A stretch of 64,000 bases of DNA, taken from assembly GCF_027920805.1 (NCBI RefSeq), contig NZ_JANWOI010000002.1, positions 248,001 to 312,000 on the forward strand, in the 5' to 3' direction. The notes under the pieces are model-generated. The model saw nothing but the letters and a program-made list of their open reading frames with translations. It was not told the DNA's origin and did no database searches. The DNA comes from Govania unica (GTDB lineage: Bacteria; Pseudomonadota; Alphaproteobacteria; Sphingomonadales; Govanellaceae). Positions within the stretch are counted from its first letter, which is position 1; the number at the start of each line of letters is the position of its first letter. Positions 55,561 through 63,575 of the stretch are shown piece by piece. A program made the position numbers and the translations under genes.

Positions 55561-55684
55561 TGGATTGCCGGGTCAAGCCCGGCAATGACAGCTTGTTTTG
55601 AGGCAGCGACGGTTAGTTGTTAGGGTTGATAAGATGCCCCGACCACCAAAAACCTGTCATACCCGGGCTTGACCCGGGTATCCA
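55561..55684. repeat. Two palindromic repeats at the ferredoxin 3' end
   Basis: TTGCCGGGTCAAGCCCGGCA (55561-55590) and CATACCCGGGCTTGACCCGG (55656-55684) lie between convergent ferredoxin and enoyl-CoA hydratase genes; in the second unit the stem is changed on both sides and still pairs. Confidence 0.8.
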
Positions 55685-55693
55685 TGATGCCGC

Positions 55694-56491
55694 TTATTTT
55701 CCCGAAAAATCTGGTTTGCGTTTGGCGAGGAAGGCGGCGACGCCTTCTCGGAAGTCTTCGTAGCGGCCGGCGGTACATTGGTGCTGACGTTCGAGGTCCA
55801 GTTGCTCGGTCAGGCTGTGGCCTTCGGAGGCGTCGAGCAGGTGGCGGATGAGGTTGATGGCCCTAGTTGGGCCGGTGGCGAGCTTGCGGGCCATGGCGAG
55901 GCTTTCGTCCATGAGCTTGTCATCGTCCACGAGCTTGCTGACGAGGCCCCAGTCAAAGGCGTCTTCGGCACTGATTTTCTCCCCGAGCATCATCATGCGG
56001 GCGGCGCGGTTGCGGCCGATGATACGGGGCAGGAACCATGAACTGCCGCCGTCCGGCACGAGGCCTATATTGACGAAGGCCTGCAGGAACGAGGCCGAAC
56101 GCGCCGCCACCAGAATGTCAGCGGCCATGGCAAGGCTCATGCCGACACCGGCGGCGGGGCCGTTCACGGCGGCGATCACCGGCATGGGCAGGGCGCGAAT
56201 GATTTTAATGATGCCGTTGTAATGGTTTTCAAGCACGAGACCGGCGTCGCTGGTGGCGGTGAAATCGGCCGGGTTGATGCTGCTGACGAGATCGGCTCCG
56301 GCACAGAAGCCGCGTCCGGCGCCGGTCAGGACCAGGGCGCGGGCCGGGGTCTCCCCACTCAGAAGCGGATCGAGGCAGGCGCGGAAGGCGACGGCCATCT
56401 CATTGGTCATGGCATTCAACGCGGCCGGGCGGTTGAAGGTCAGGACGGCAACGCCATCGGTGATGTCAAAAAGAATGCTGTCGCTGCTCAT
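55694..56491 (-). CDS. Enoyl-CoA hydratase/isomerase
   Basis: This 265-residue crotonase-fold protein hydrates a 2-enoyl-CoA or isomerises one. The oxyanion hole is in GAGRGFCAGADL and NGPAAGVGMSLA, typical of the family, and NIGLVPDGGSSWFLPR carries the region of the catalytic Glu, which is Asp here (VPDGGSSW). GGAG precedes ATG 56491. Related to PaaG-type 1,2-epoxyphenylacetyl-CoA isomerases, which also have Asp at that site; substrate unproven. Confidence 0.9.
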   Translation of the reverse strand: MSSDSILFDITDGVAVLTFNRPAALNAMTNEMAVAFRACLDPLLSGETPARALVLTGAGRGFCAGADLVSSINPADFTATSDAGLVLENHYNGIIKIIRALPMPVIAAVNGPAAGVGMSLAMAADILVAARSASFLQAFVNIGLVPDGGSSWFLPRIIGRNRAARMMMLGEKISAEDAFDWGLVSKLVDDDKLMDESLAMARKLATGPTRAINLIRHLLDASEGHSLTEQLDLERQHQCTAGRYEDFREGVAAFLAKRKPDFSGK

Positions 56492-56591
56492 GATCCCGTC
56501 TCCCCATTAGATAAAACGCTTGTTTGGAGGAGACTGGCTTTAGAGCGCGATCCCTGTCAAGGCATTGTGAGGGCGTCTTTGGTGATGACGA

Positions 56592-57338
56592 TTATAGCGC
56601 CGCCATTTTCATGCTGCGGGCATAGCGGCGGTCGACTTCCTCCCAGTTCACGTTGCGCATGAAGGCGTCGACATATTTTGCGGCGGCGGCACCATAATCC
56701 ATCTGGAAGGAATGTTCATACATGTCGAGCACGAGCAGCGGCACGGCGGCCGATGCGTTATGCATATGGTCCGCGGCCCAGTGGTTGTGCAGCGTCCTGG
56801 TGTGGAGATTGAAGCCCAGAATGCACCAGCCCGAACCGCCTGCAAGCGACATGGCTGTGCGCCGGAACTCGGCCTCCCAATTCGCGAGGGAGCCATAGGC
56901 GGCGTCGAGCGCGGTCACGATCGCCCCGGCCGTCTTGCCATTGCCGCCCAGATTGCCGAAATAGTGCTCATGCAGGACAAGCGAGCCGGTGCGGTTCAGT
57001 TCCTCCCGCTTCAGGTCACCATAGACGATGGGGGGCAGATCAGGATCCCGCAAGGCGGCGGCCAGGCGTTTTTCGATCATGTTCAGCGCCTTGACTGAAC
57101 CGATATAGTTGTTTTCCCAATGCGACTTGATCAGCCTCTCGGACAGACCGTCGAGCCTTGCGGGATCAAAAGGCAGGGGGCGCGGTTCATGTGTCGCGGC
57201 AAAGGCGGGGGGCAATATGGCGGGCGGGGAGGAATTCGGAGTCTGCGCCATGGCTACCCCTCCCGCAGAAATCGTGGCGGTTGCGCCAAGGACGCCTGCG
57301 GCGGTTCTCAAGGCGTCTCTTCGTGTCACGTCGTTCAT
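56592..57338 (-). CDS. Tat-exported Fe/Mn superoxide dismutase-family protein
   Basis: This 248-residue protein has a twin-arginine signal (TRRDALRTAAG, cut near AMA). The SOD fold follows, with metal ligands His73 (SHWENN), His123 (VLHEHYF), Asp205 and His209 (LDMYEHSFQMDYG). Outer-sphere residues differ from Escherichia coli FeSOD: His30 and Tyr34 positions are Asn77 and Ser81, and the Gln69 position is Ser. It may therefore still bind Fe/Mn and act in the periplasm, but rate or function could differ. GAGGAAG lies before ATG 57338. Co-factor choice not assignable. Confidence 0.88.
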   Translation of the reverse strand: MNDVTRRDALRTAAGVLGATATISAGGVAMAQTPNSSPPAILPPAFAATHEPRPLPFDPARLDGLSERLIKSHWENNYIGSVKALNMIEKRLAAALRDPDLPPIVYGDLKREELNRTGSLVLHEHYFGNLGGNGKTAGAIVTALDAAYGSLANWEAEFRRTAMSLAGGSGWCILGFNLHTRTLHNHWAADHMHNASAAVPLLVLDMYEHSFQMDYGAAAAKYVDAFMRNVNWEEVDRRYARSMKMAAL

Positions 57339-57400
57339 GCGGGACTTCCTCGGCCAGGATGGCCGAGTATAGCATCATTGGGGGGCCAGTTGACAGCAGT

Positions 57401-58459
57401 CTAGGTGTGGGCGTCTTCGGTGATGACGCAATTGCGGCCCCGGGCCTTTGCCGCATAAAGCGCGCGGTCGGCGCGGGCGACGAAGCTGTCCGGGCTTTCA
57501 CCCGGCACATAAAGTGCGACGCCATAGGACATAGTGATGCGCCCGAGATTGACGCCGGTGGTCCGGGTCTTCATGGTTCTGGTCGAGATGGCGAGGCGCA
57601 GATTTTCGGCGATGGCGGCAGCCTGGGCGAGGAGGACAGATGGCAACAGGATCGCGAATTCCTCGCCGCCGAAGCGGGAGGGGGTGCCCTTGTCGGGGGT
57701 GTGATCCTTGAGCTGCTGGGCCACCAGTCTCAGCACATGATCGCCGAGTTTGTGGCCCCAGTTATCGTTGAATTTCTTGAAATGATCGACGTCGCAGAAA
57801 ATCATGGCCAGCGGCGTCTGGGTGGCATTGGCCTGCGTCACCCCGTCATGAAGACTTTGTTCGAATAGTTTGCGATTGCCGATGTTGGTCAGTTGGTCGG
57901 TCAGCGCCTCCGTACGGGCGGCTTCGAGGCTGACTTTCAGGCGCTCGATCTCGCGCGAGGAGTTCTTGAGTTCGCCTTCGAGACCGCGGCTTTTTTCCTC
58001 CATATCGCGAGTTTCGCTGATCAGCGTTGCGAGATAGCTGTGGAGGGTGCTGGTGTCGGTGGCCTTGGCCAGGCTGTCGCTGTAGCCCATGAGGGTATTG
58101 CCAAAGCGCGAGGTGTCATGCTCGGCGGCCTGCAGCTGCTTTATCAGATGTTCAAGTTCGATCTGCACGCGCTGGTTGGTTTCGTTGATCAGCCTGTCAT
58201 CGCCCTGAGGGTTGAAATGACGGGCATAGATCTGGGCGCAGAGATGGTCATTGATGGCGGGAGTACTGGCCAGAAGCGCATTGAGTTCCTGCGAGAGAGC
58301 TGCATTCTGCCCAGTGAAATATGTGAACCAAAGCTGATAATTCATGGGGATCGGCGAAATACCATGCAGTGCCATGAGAGTCATGGCCTGGTCGGCAAAA
58401 ACCGTCGGACTTTTCAAGTCCGCAGCTGCCGTGTACTCAGCCCGATTCTGGGCACTCAT
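57401..58459 (-). CDS. Diguanylate cyclase (GGDEF domain)
   Basis: This 352-residue protein has an N-terminal helical sensor-like region, a coiled coil (about 155-185) and a C-terminal GGDEF domain with active-site FGGEEFAILLP. No RxxD inhibitory site is visible 5 residues before it, so product inhibition is not expected. DQLTNIGNRKLFEQ and FCDVDHFKKFNDNWGH are intact. It makes cyclic di-GMP, a switch for adhesion or motility. ATG 58459 has GAGAGGA 7 bases upstream, which decides the start against the longer ORF. Confidence 0.92.
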   Translation of the reverse strand: MSAQNRAEYTAAADLKSPTVFADQAMTLMALHGISPIPMNYQLWFTYFTGQNAALSQELNALLASTPAINDHLCAQIYARHFNPQGDDRLINETNQRVQIELEHLIKQLQAAEHDTSRFGNTLMGYSDSLAKATDTSTLHSYLATLISETRDMEEKSRGLEGELKNSSREIERLKVSLEAARTEALTDQLTNIGNRKLFEQSLHDGVTQANATQTPLAMIFCDVDHFKKFNDNWGHKLGDHVLRLVAQQLKDHTPDKGTPSRFGGEEFAILLPSVLLAQAAAIAENLRLAISTRTMKTRTTGVNLGRITMSYGVALYVPGESPDSFVARADRALYAAKARGRNCVITEDAHT

Positions 58460-58637
58460 GATTTTGTCCTCTCCCGGATACATCCGGTTCCCCATGCACA
58501 ATGGACCGTCATTATGTGCTGACGGTGGCCGCTTTGTGCTTAGATATATAAAGGAGAATGTCCTAATTAATTTCTAACTTTGCTTGCTATAGGTGCAAGA
58601 AAAGAAACCAGCGAGAGTTGATATTCGGAAAATGCAA

Positions 58638-58668
58638 CAGGCGGCGGAGGTTAGTCCTCCGCCGCCTG
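58638..58668 (-). terminator. Hairpin after the RNA helicase gene
   Basis: A 13-bp perfect stem, CAGGCGGCGGAGG/CCTCCGCCGCCTG, with a 5-base loop lies 33 bases past the helicase stop. The T-run on the minus strand is poor (TTGCATTTT), so it may stabilise the 3' end instead of terminating. Confidence 0.65.
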
Positions 58669-58700
58669 TTGGTTAAATTTCAAATGATCGGACGGCCTGT

Positions 58701-60254
58701 TCAGGCGCTGCGCGGGGCCCGCTGCAAAAAGGCCGGGACATTGTCGCCAAAACCGACGACGGAGACGTCGTCTTCTTCATCCCGGCGGCGATGACGCGGG
58801 TTCTGCGGTTTGTCGTTACGGTTGCGATCCTGGAACCGATCCGGACGCGCCGCCCGCTGCTCGTCAGGCCGATCATTGCGTCGATCAGACTGGCGGGCAT
58901 TTTGGGGCCGCTCCGAACGTGGCTTGTCGTCACGCGCTTTTTCGGGCTGTGACGGTACAGGCTGGACGGTTTCAGCCTTTGGCTTGTCCTCGCGCGGCTT
59001 GACCTCACGGGGTTTGTCGTCTTGCGGTTTCGCGTCGCGGCGTTCCCGAGGTTTGCGGTCGCGGCCTTTGCGGGCCCGGCGTTCACCGCCAGCCTCCGCG
59101 TCGACTCCGGGTGCAGGAGCTGCGCCGGCCTGGTCGCTGGTGGTCGAGGGGGGTATGGGCATGCCAAGCAGCTTTTCGATGGCGGAGACCAGCTTGCGGT
59201 CTTCGCTGGTGGTCAGAGTGAATGCCTTGCCCGCGCGCCCGGCGCGGCCGGTACGGCCGATACGGTGCACATAGTCGTCGGCATGGGTCGGCGGATCAAA
59301 GTTGAAGACATGGGACACGGCCGGGATATCAAGGCCGCGCGCCGCCACGTCCGAGGCTACGAGCAACTGAATCTCGTTGTTCTTGAACTTGGCGAGGGTT
59401 TCCATGCGGCTTGACTGGTCCATGTCGCCATGGAGCTGACCAACGCTGAACTCGTGCCGTTCGAGCGAACGGAATACCACCTGCACGTCGCGTTTGCGGT
59501 TGCAGAAGATGATGGCGTTCTGGACGGTTTCGGCGCGGATGAGGTCGCGCAGCTTGGCGCGCTTCTCACGGTCGCGGCCGTTGACGAACACGAGCGCCTG
59601 TTCAACCGTTGCCGCCGCAGTGGCCGGGCGGGCCACTTCGATGACTTTGGGGTTGGTCAGAAAGCGGTCGGTCAGACGCTTGATTTCCGACGGCATGGTG
59701 GCCGAGAAGAACAGCGTCTGGTGACGTTGGGTGATGAGCGACATCAGGCGCTCGATATCCGGGATGAAGCCCATGTCGAGCATGCGGTCGGCTTCATCGA
59801 TCACCAGAACGTCGACGCCGTTCAACAGCACCTTGCCGCGCTGAAAATGGTCGAGCAACCGGCCCGGCGTGGCAATCAACACGTCGACGCCGCGATCAAG
59901 CAGTTTTTCCTGATCGCCGAACGACACGCCGCCAATCAGCAGGGCCTTGGAAAGCTTATGATATTTGCCATATTTCTCGAAGCTGTCGGCGACCTGAGCT
60001 GCAAGCTCCCGGGTCGGTTCGAGAATGAGCGACCGCGGCATACGTGCCCGTGCACGGCCAGCGCCGAGGATGTCGATCATGGGAAGTGTAAAGGCCGCCG
60101 TCTTGCCGGTGCCAGTTTGGGCAATGCCCAGGATGTCCCGCCCCTGAAGGGCTGCGGGGATAGCTTGTGTCTGAATTGGAGTCGGCTCTTTATAGCCGGC
60201 TTCGTCCAGAGCACGGAGGACCTCGTCACTGAGGCTTAGGTCGCGAAAACTCAT
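58701..60254 (-). CDS. DEAD-box RNA helicase, RhlE-like
   Basis: This 517-residue helicase contains all motifs: Q motif (PTPIQTQAIP), AQTGTGKT, PTRELAAQ, DEAD in VIDEADRMLDMGF, SATMP, ARGLDIPAV and HRIGRTGRAGR. It unwinds RNA, typically in ribosome assembly or cold/degradosome function. The tail (about 385-517) is disordered and rich in Arg, Lys, Asp and Pro, as in RhlE proteins that bind RNA non-specifically. ATG 60254 starts with the family's SFRDLSLSDEVLRAL. Confidence 0.95.
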   Translation of the reverse strand: MSFRDLSLSDEVLRALDEAGYKEPTPIQTQAIPAALQGRDILGIAQTGTGKTAAFTLPMIDILGAGRARARMPRSLILEPTRELAAQVADSFEKYGKYHKLSKALLIGGVSFGDQEKLLDRGVDVLIATPGRLLDHFQRGKVLLNGVDVLVIDEADRMLDMGFIPDIERLMSLITQRHQTLFFSATMPSEIKRLTDRFLTNPKVIEVARPATAAATVEQALVFVNGRDREKRAKLRDLIRAETVQNAIIFCNRKRDVQVVFRSLERHEFSVGQLHGDMDQSSRMETLAKFKNNEIQLLVASDVAARGLDIPAVSHVFNFDPPTHADDYVHRIGRTGRAGRAGKAFTLTTSEDRKLVSAIEKLLGMPIPPSTTSDQAGAAPAPGVDAEAGGERRARKGRDRKPRERRDAKPQDDKPREVKPREDKPKAETVQPVPSQPEKARDDKPRSERPQNARQSDRRNDRPDEQRAARPDRFQDRNRNDKPQNPRHRRRDEEDDVSVVGFGDNVPAFLQRAPRSA

Positions 60255-60523
60255 GCCGATTGTTCACTCGGTTAACGCGCGGATGACATTCGGAACCAAA
60301 ATCTTTGGCAGTCCTAGGGGGGAACCTATTGGGAGGAAAGTTTTTGGTATCCCTGCGGGCAGACCAAGTGGCGGCCCGCGCTTATAGCGCCGCCTTGTCG
60401 CGCGCAGCATAGGCAATGCATGGCTGAAGTCAATCTCTGTCTTATCAAACCGCGCTTTGATGTTGCTTTGGCGGTCCATTATCCGGCAAAACAGAAGAAG
60501 CTGCCTCATAAGGAACTCCTATC

Positions 60524-61225
60524 ATGCACCAAAATCTTGTTCTTGTCCCGGGTCTGCTGTGCACGGAGGCCCTTTGGGCGGCGCAGGTCGCCGGGCTTGC
60601 GGATGTGGCCGATATAACAGTCGGAGATCATACCCGGCATGACAGCATTGGTGAGATTGCTCGGGCGATTTTGGCCGAATCTCCGGCGCAGTTCGCCCTT
60701 GCGGGGTTGTCCATGGGCGGTTATGTGGCGCTTGAGATCATGCGCCAGGCGCCGGAGCGGGTGACCCGGCTTGCGCTTCTGGATACGAGCGCCCGGCCCG
60801 ACAGCCCGCAACAATCGAAAAGTCGCCGGGACTTCATCGCGCTCGCCCGCCGTGGCAAGTTCAGGGGGGTGACGCCGCAGCTCATTCCCAATCTGGTGCA
60901 TGCCGACCGGGTGGGCGATCCGGTGCTGACCGCGACCATTCTGGACATGGCCCGGCAGTCGGGGGTCGAGACCTTCATCCGTCAGGAAACAGCGATCATT
61001 GATCGTATCGACAGTCGGCCGTTTCTGGGCGCGATTGCTTGTCCGACGCTTATTCTGTGTGGCCGCGAGGACAAGGCAACGCCGCTTGAGCTGAGCGAGG
61101 AAATGGCCGCGCTTATTCCCGGAGCGCGGCTTGAGGTGATCGAACGTTGCGGTCATCTGGCCCCGCTGGAGCAGCCGGATGTTACGAATGATATTCTGAG
61201 AAGATGGCTCATTTCTTACGTCTAG
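60524..61225 (+). CDS. Alpha/beta-fold hydrolase
   Basis: This 233-residue alpha/beta hydrolase has the oxyanion-region motif VLVPGLLCTEALW, nucleophile Ser in GLSMGGY, catalytic Asp in CGREDKATP and His in ERCGHLAPLEQP. No secretion signal. It is similar to small esterases/lactonases; substrate unknown. Its last 17 bases overlap the 3' end of the orphan gene on the opposite strand. Confidence 0.9.
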   Translation: MHQNLVLVPGLLCTEALWAAQVAGLADVADITVGDHTRHDSIGEIARAILAESPAQFALAGLSMGGYVALEIMRQAPERVTRLALLDTSARPDSPQQSKSRRDFIALARRGKFRGVTPQLIPNLVHADRVGDPVLTATILDMARQSGVETFIRQETAIIDRIDSRPFLGAIACPTLILCGREDKATPLELSEEMAALIPGARLEVIERCGHLAPLEQPDVTNDILRRWLISYV

Positions 61226-62189
61226 CTGTGGTCGTCCAGCTTGGCATTTCGCGATTCTTATAGATATTCGGTGTATGATCAGAAACGCTTAAGAAGCGCT
61301 CTGTATTTGAGTTAAGTTGAGCATAATTGAAGTATCTTTCAGTTAAATAATGGTAGATTGTTTGTAATTGATGCTCATATAATTTATAATCATTCAATGG
61401 ATTTGGTATGATTTTGGGGCATGTGTACCATTCGTCAGGGTTATCATCTTCAGCGACGACATCGAATGATGTCGGGTTCAACAATGGCTGGCCGCAATGA
61501 TTTCCGGACAGGGGAATCCAAATGTCACAATTTGGTCCTATGAGAAGCGTTTTCTTGTTTTTACATTTCTTATGTAGATCAAAAATGAAGCATTTGTTCT
61601 TTTGTGCTAGCCCGCTGTGACTGGAAAGAATTAGTCCGCATTTGAATTGCGGTTCTTCCATGATGTGACAGGCATGGTCTTCGTAGAATTTATCTGCAGG
61701 AATATTTCGTGCCAAGGTATAGATATTATTTATTTTTTTATACCTTAATTCATTTCCCATAGATTTTTGTGCGTCGTTGCCAATATGAATCCAAACCCCA
61801 TTCCAGTTTTTGTGCCATTTTTTGGACTGTAATACTTCCTGGCCGTGTGAGGACTTATGAAGATTCAAGACATGAAGTGAAATTATATTGTCAGGTATAC
61901 CAATCTTCTGAGCCATTATCATCGATTTAGCTTCGTCAGTTTCGATTTTGTCTAAATCGTCCTCATGATATTGGGCATACTTTTCTTCAAAAAATGGAAT
62001 TTCCACTGCCGGCGGATAGAGGTCTGCGTCTAGGCGTCTTAATATATATGCAAATCCTTGACGTCTGGTCTTAATCCAGTCGGGGTCCATGTGAAACGTG
62101 ATCAGGGGGTATGTATCGTCAGCGCTTTTTGCAAAATTTAAAAAGCCCTGATCGAGGTTTCTATATTTATCTCGATCCGGATTTTCCAT
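61209..62189 (-). CDS. Orphan AT-rich gene, 326-residue hypothetical protein
   Basis: I do not recognise this protein. It is soluble (no signal peptide or membrane segment) and rich in Lys, Asn, Ile and aromatic residues, with scattered Cys and His. Its base and codon use is far more AT-rich than its neighbours, suggesting horizontal acquisition. Notable segments are YPLITFHMDPDWIKTRRQGF near the N-terminus, LLIGPNCDIWIPLSGNHCGQ about residue 230 and DEWYTCPKIIPNP, typical of none of the families I know. The start is uncertain: ATG 62189 has GGAG 7 bases upstream, better than ATG 62213. No partner gene is evident. Confidence 0.7.
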   Translation of the reverse strand: MENPDRDKYRNLDQGFLNFAKSADDTYPLITFHMDPDWIKTRRQGFAYILRRLDADLYPPAVEIPFFEEKYAQYHEDDLDKIETDEAKSMIMAQKIGIPDNIISLHVLNLHKSSHGQEVLQSKKWHKNWNGVWIHIGNDAQKSMGNELRYKKINNIYTLARNIPADKFYEDHACHIMEEPQFKCGLILSSHSGLAQKNKCFIFDLHKKCKNKKTLLIGPNCDIWIPLSGNHCGQPLLNPTSFDVVAEDDNPDEWYTCPKIIPNPLNDYKLYEHQLQTIYHYLTERYFNYAQLNSNTERFLSVSDHTPNIYKNREMPSWTTTARRKK

Positions 62190-62234
62190 GTGCATGCTCC
62201 AAATGGTTTCCATTCAGGAGTAACGCTTTGGAGC

Positions 62235-63575
62235 TCAGTTTTGTGACGCTTGATCAGGGGCTTTGTAGCTGAGCGCGGGTATCAGCCGGCCGAGGCGGCG
62301 GAACAGCCCATGCTCATTGATCCAGAGCGCATAGGCGACATAATCCGGATCTTCGGATAGATGCTTTTCCTCGGTGCGGGCGCGGAGGAAATAGATCACG
62401 TTGACGCCGAACAGCAATATACTCGCCTGTACCGCGCGTTCAGGTCCGGCGGCGCTCAGGAATGGGACTGACACCAGCCACCAATAGATGTTTTTCGCCA
62501 CATAGGCCGGGTGCTTGGTGAAGCGATAGGGGCCGTTGGTCAGCACGCCGCGATGGGTCAGGTTTGAAAACCGGAGGCCGAAGACAACGCTCGCACCGGC
62601 ATAGATCATCACAAGGATAATCAGCACAACGCCCCAGATGGTATAAAGCGTCGGGCTGTCGCGCAGCCATGTTTGCCAGTTGGGATGGGTGCCGTAGCTG
62701 AAAAAGCTGCCGTCGATAAAGGTCCAGAACGGTTTGTAGCACATGAGCGCCACCATCCAGCCGAGCAACAGCGGGTTGCTTGAGCGGATGTGGCTGTCGA
62801 GAAGGCGCATGGTCAGCGTGTAGCCGACAAAGGCAAAGATCACATCGAGGAAAAAGCCGAGCGTGATCCACCAGTGAACCGCGACATGGAAATCCGCGAA
62901 GGCCTGTTCGACGGGCCTGCTCAGCATCCAGCCCACATTGTTATAGAGAAAGATCGTCATCAGCGGCAGGAAGAAGGCCTTGATGGTCCAGCCAAGGAGA
63001 TGCTCGCGCAGTTTCCGGCGGGCCTCGGCGGTCGTGGGCAGTAGGCCGAACATCAAGCGCCCGGTCAGCCAGTAACCGTCATGGGGATCGCTCATGCGGC
63101 GGTCGATCAGCAGGAAATAGGGCACCGCAGCCACAAGGAAAACCGGCAGGGCCAGCTTCAGCATGGTGAAGTAGGGGCTGTAAAAATCCTGCTGATATTC
63201 CGGAAACAGCCAATAGCCTATGGCGATGATGCCAAGCGTCAACCAAAGGCCAAGAAGCTTGGTGGCGACGCGGGCAGGCGCTCCGGGCAATGCTTCGGCA
63301 CGGCTGCGGCCGAGACCGGCGCTTGGCCGGTTATAGACCTTGAATAGAAAGATATCGCTCAGAACAAGTGGGGTGGCCAGGGCGAGCGCCGCCAGCATCA
63401 GGGTTTGCCAGGTCGATTGTCCGTTCGACGTGAGGACAACGGCCACCGCCGCAAGCGCCGCGATCAGTGCCATCCAGCCATTGGTGACGGAGCGGGGACG
63501 GCGGAGGGGTGAAACGCTTTGAGGAGCGGGGGGCTCCCGCTCCTCAATCGCAGTATATGTGGGAACGTTCTGCAT
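62235..63575 (-). CDS. Isoprenylcysteine carboxyl methyltransferase-like membrane protein
   Basis: This 446-residue polytopic protein has about ten predicted membrane helices. The C-terminal part has the ICMT/PEMT signature: TNGPYRFTKHPAYVAKNIYWW and RARTEEKHLSEDPDYVAYA, which bind S-adenosylmethionine in this family. The N-terminal two thirds is an extra membrane domain not found in short ICMTs. The likely reaction is O- or N-methylation of a lipid or lipid-linked substrate; unproven. It sits head-to-tail with the surface protein gene, with no gap. Confidence 0.85.
   Translation of the reverse strand: MQNVPTYTAIEEREPPAPQSVSPLRRPRSVTNGWMALIAALAAVAVVLTSNGQSTWQTLMLAALALATPLVLSDIFLFKVYNRPSAGLGRSRAEALPGAPARVATKLLGLWLTLGIIAIGYWLFPEYQQDFYSPYFTMLKLALPVFLVAAVPYFLLIDRRMSDPHDGYWLTGRLMFGLLPTTAEARRKLREHLLGWTIKAFFLPLMTIFLYNNVGWMLSRPVEQAFADFHVAVHWWITLGFFLDVIFAFVGYTLTMRLLDSHIRSSNPLLLGWMVALMCYKPFWTFIDGSFFSYGTHPNWQTWLRDSPTLYTIWGVVLIILVMIYAGASVVFGLRFSNLTHRGVLTNGPYRFTKHPAYVAKNIYWWLVSVPFLSAAGPERAVQASILLFGVNVIYFLRARTEEKHLSEDPDYVAYALWINEHGLFRRLGRLIPALSYKAPDQASQN

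Noticed and set aside
60264-60509. 81-codon ORF upstream of the helicase gene
   Set aside because: Lies in the helicase promoter region, no start signal, low-complexity Pro/Leu content.
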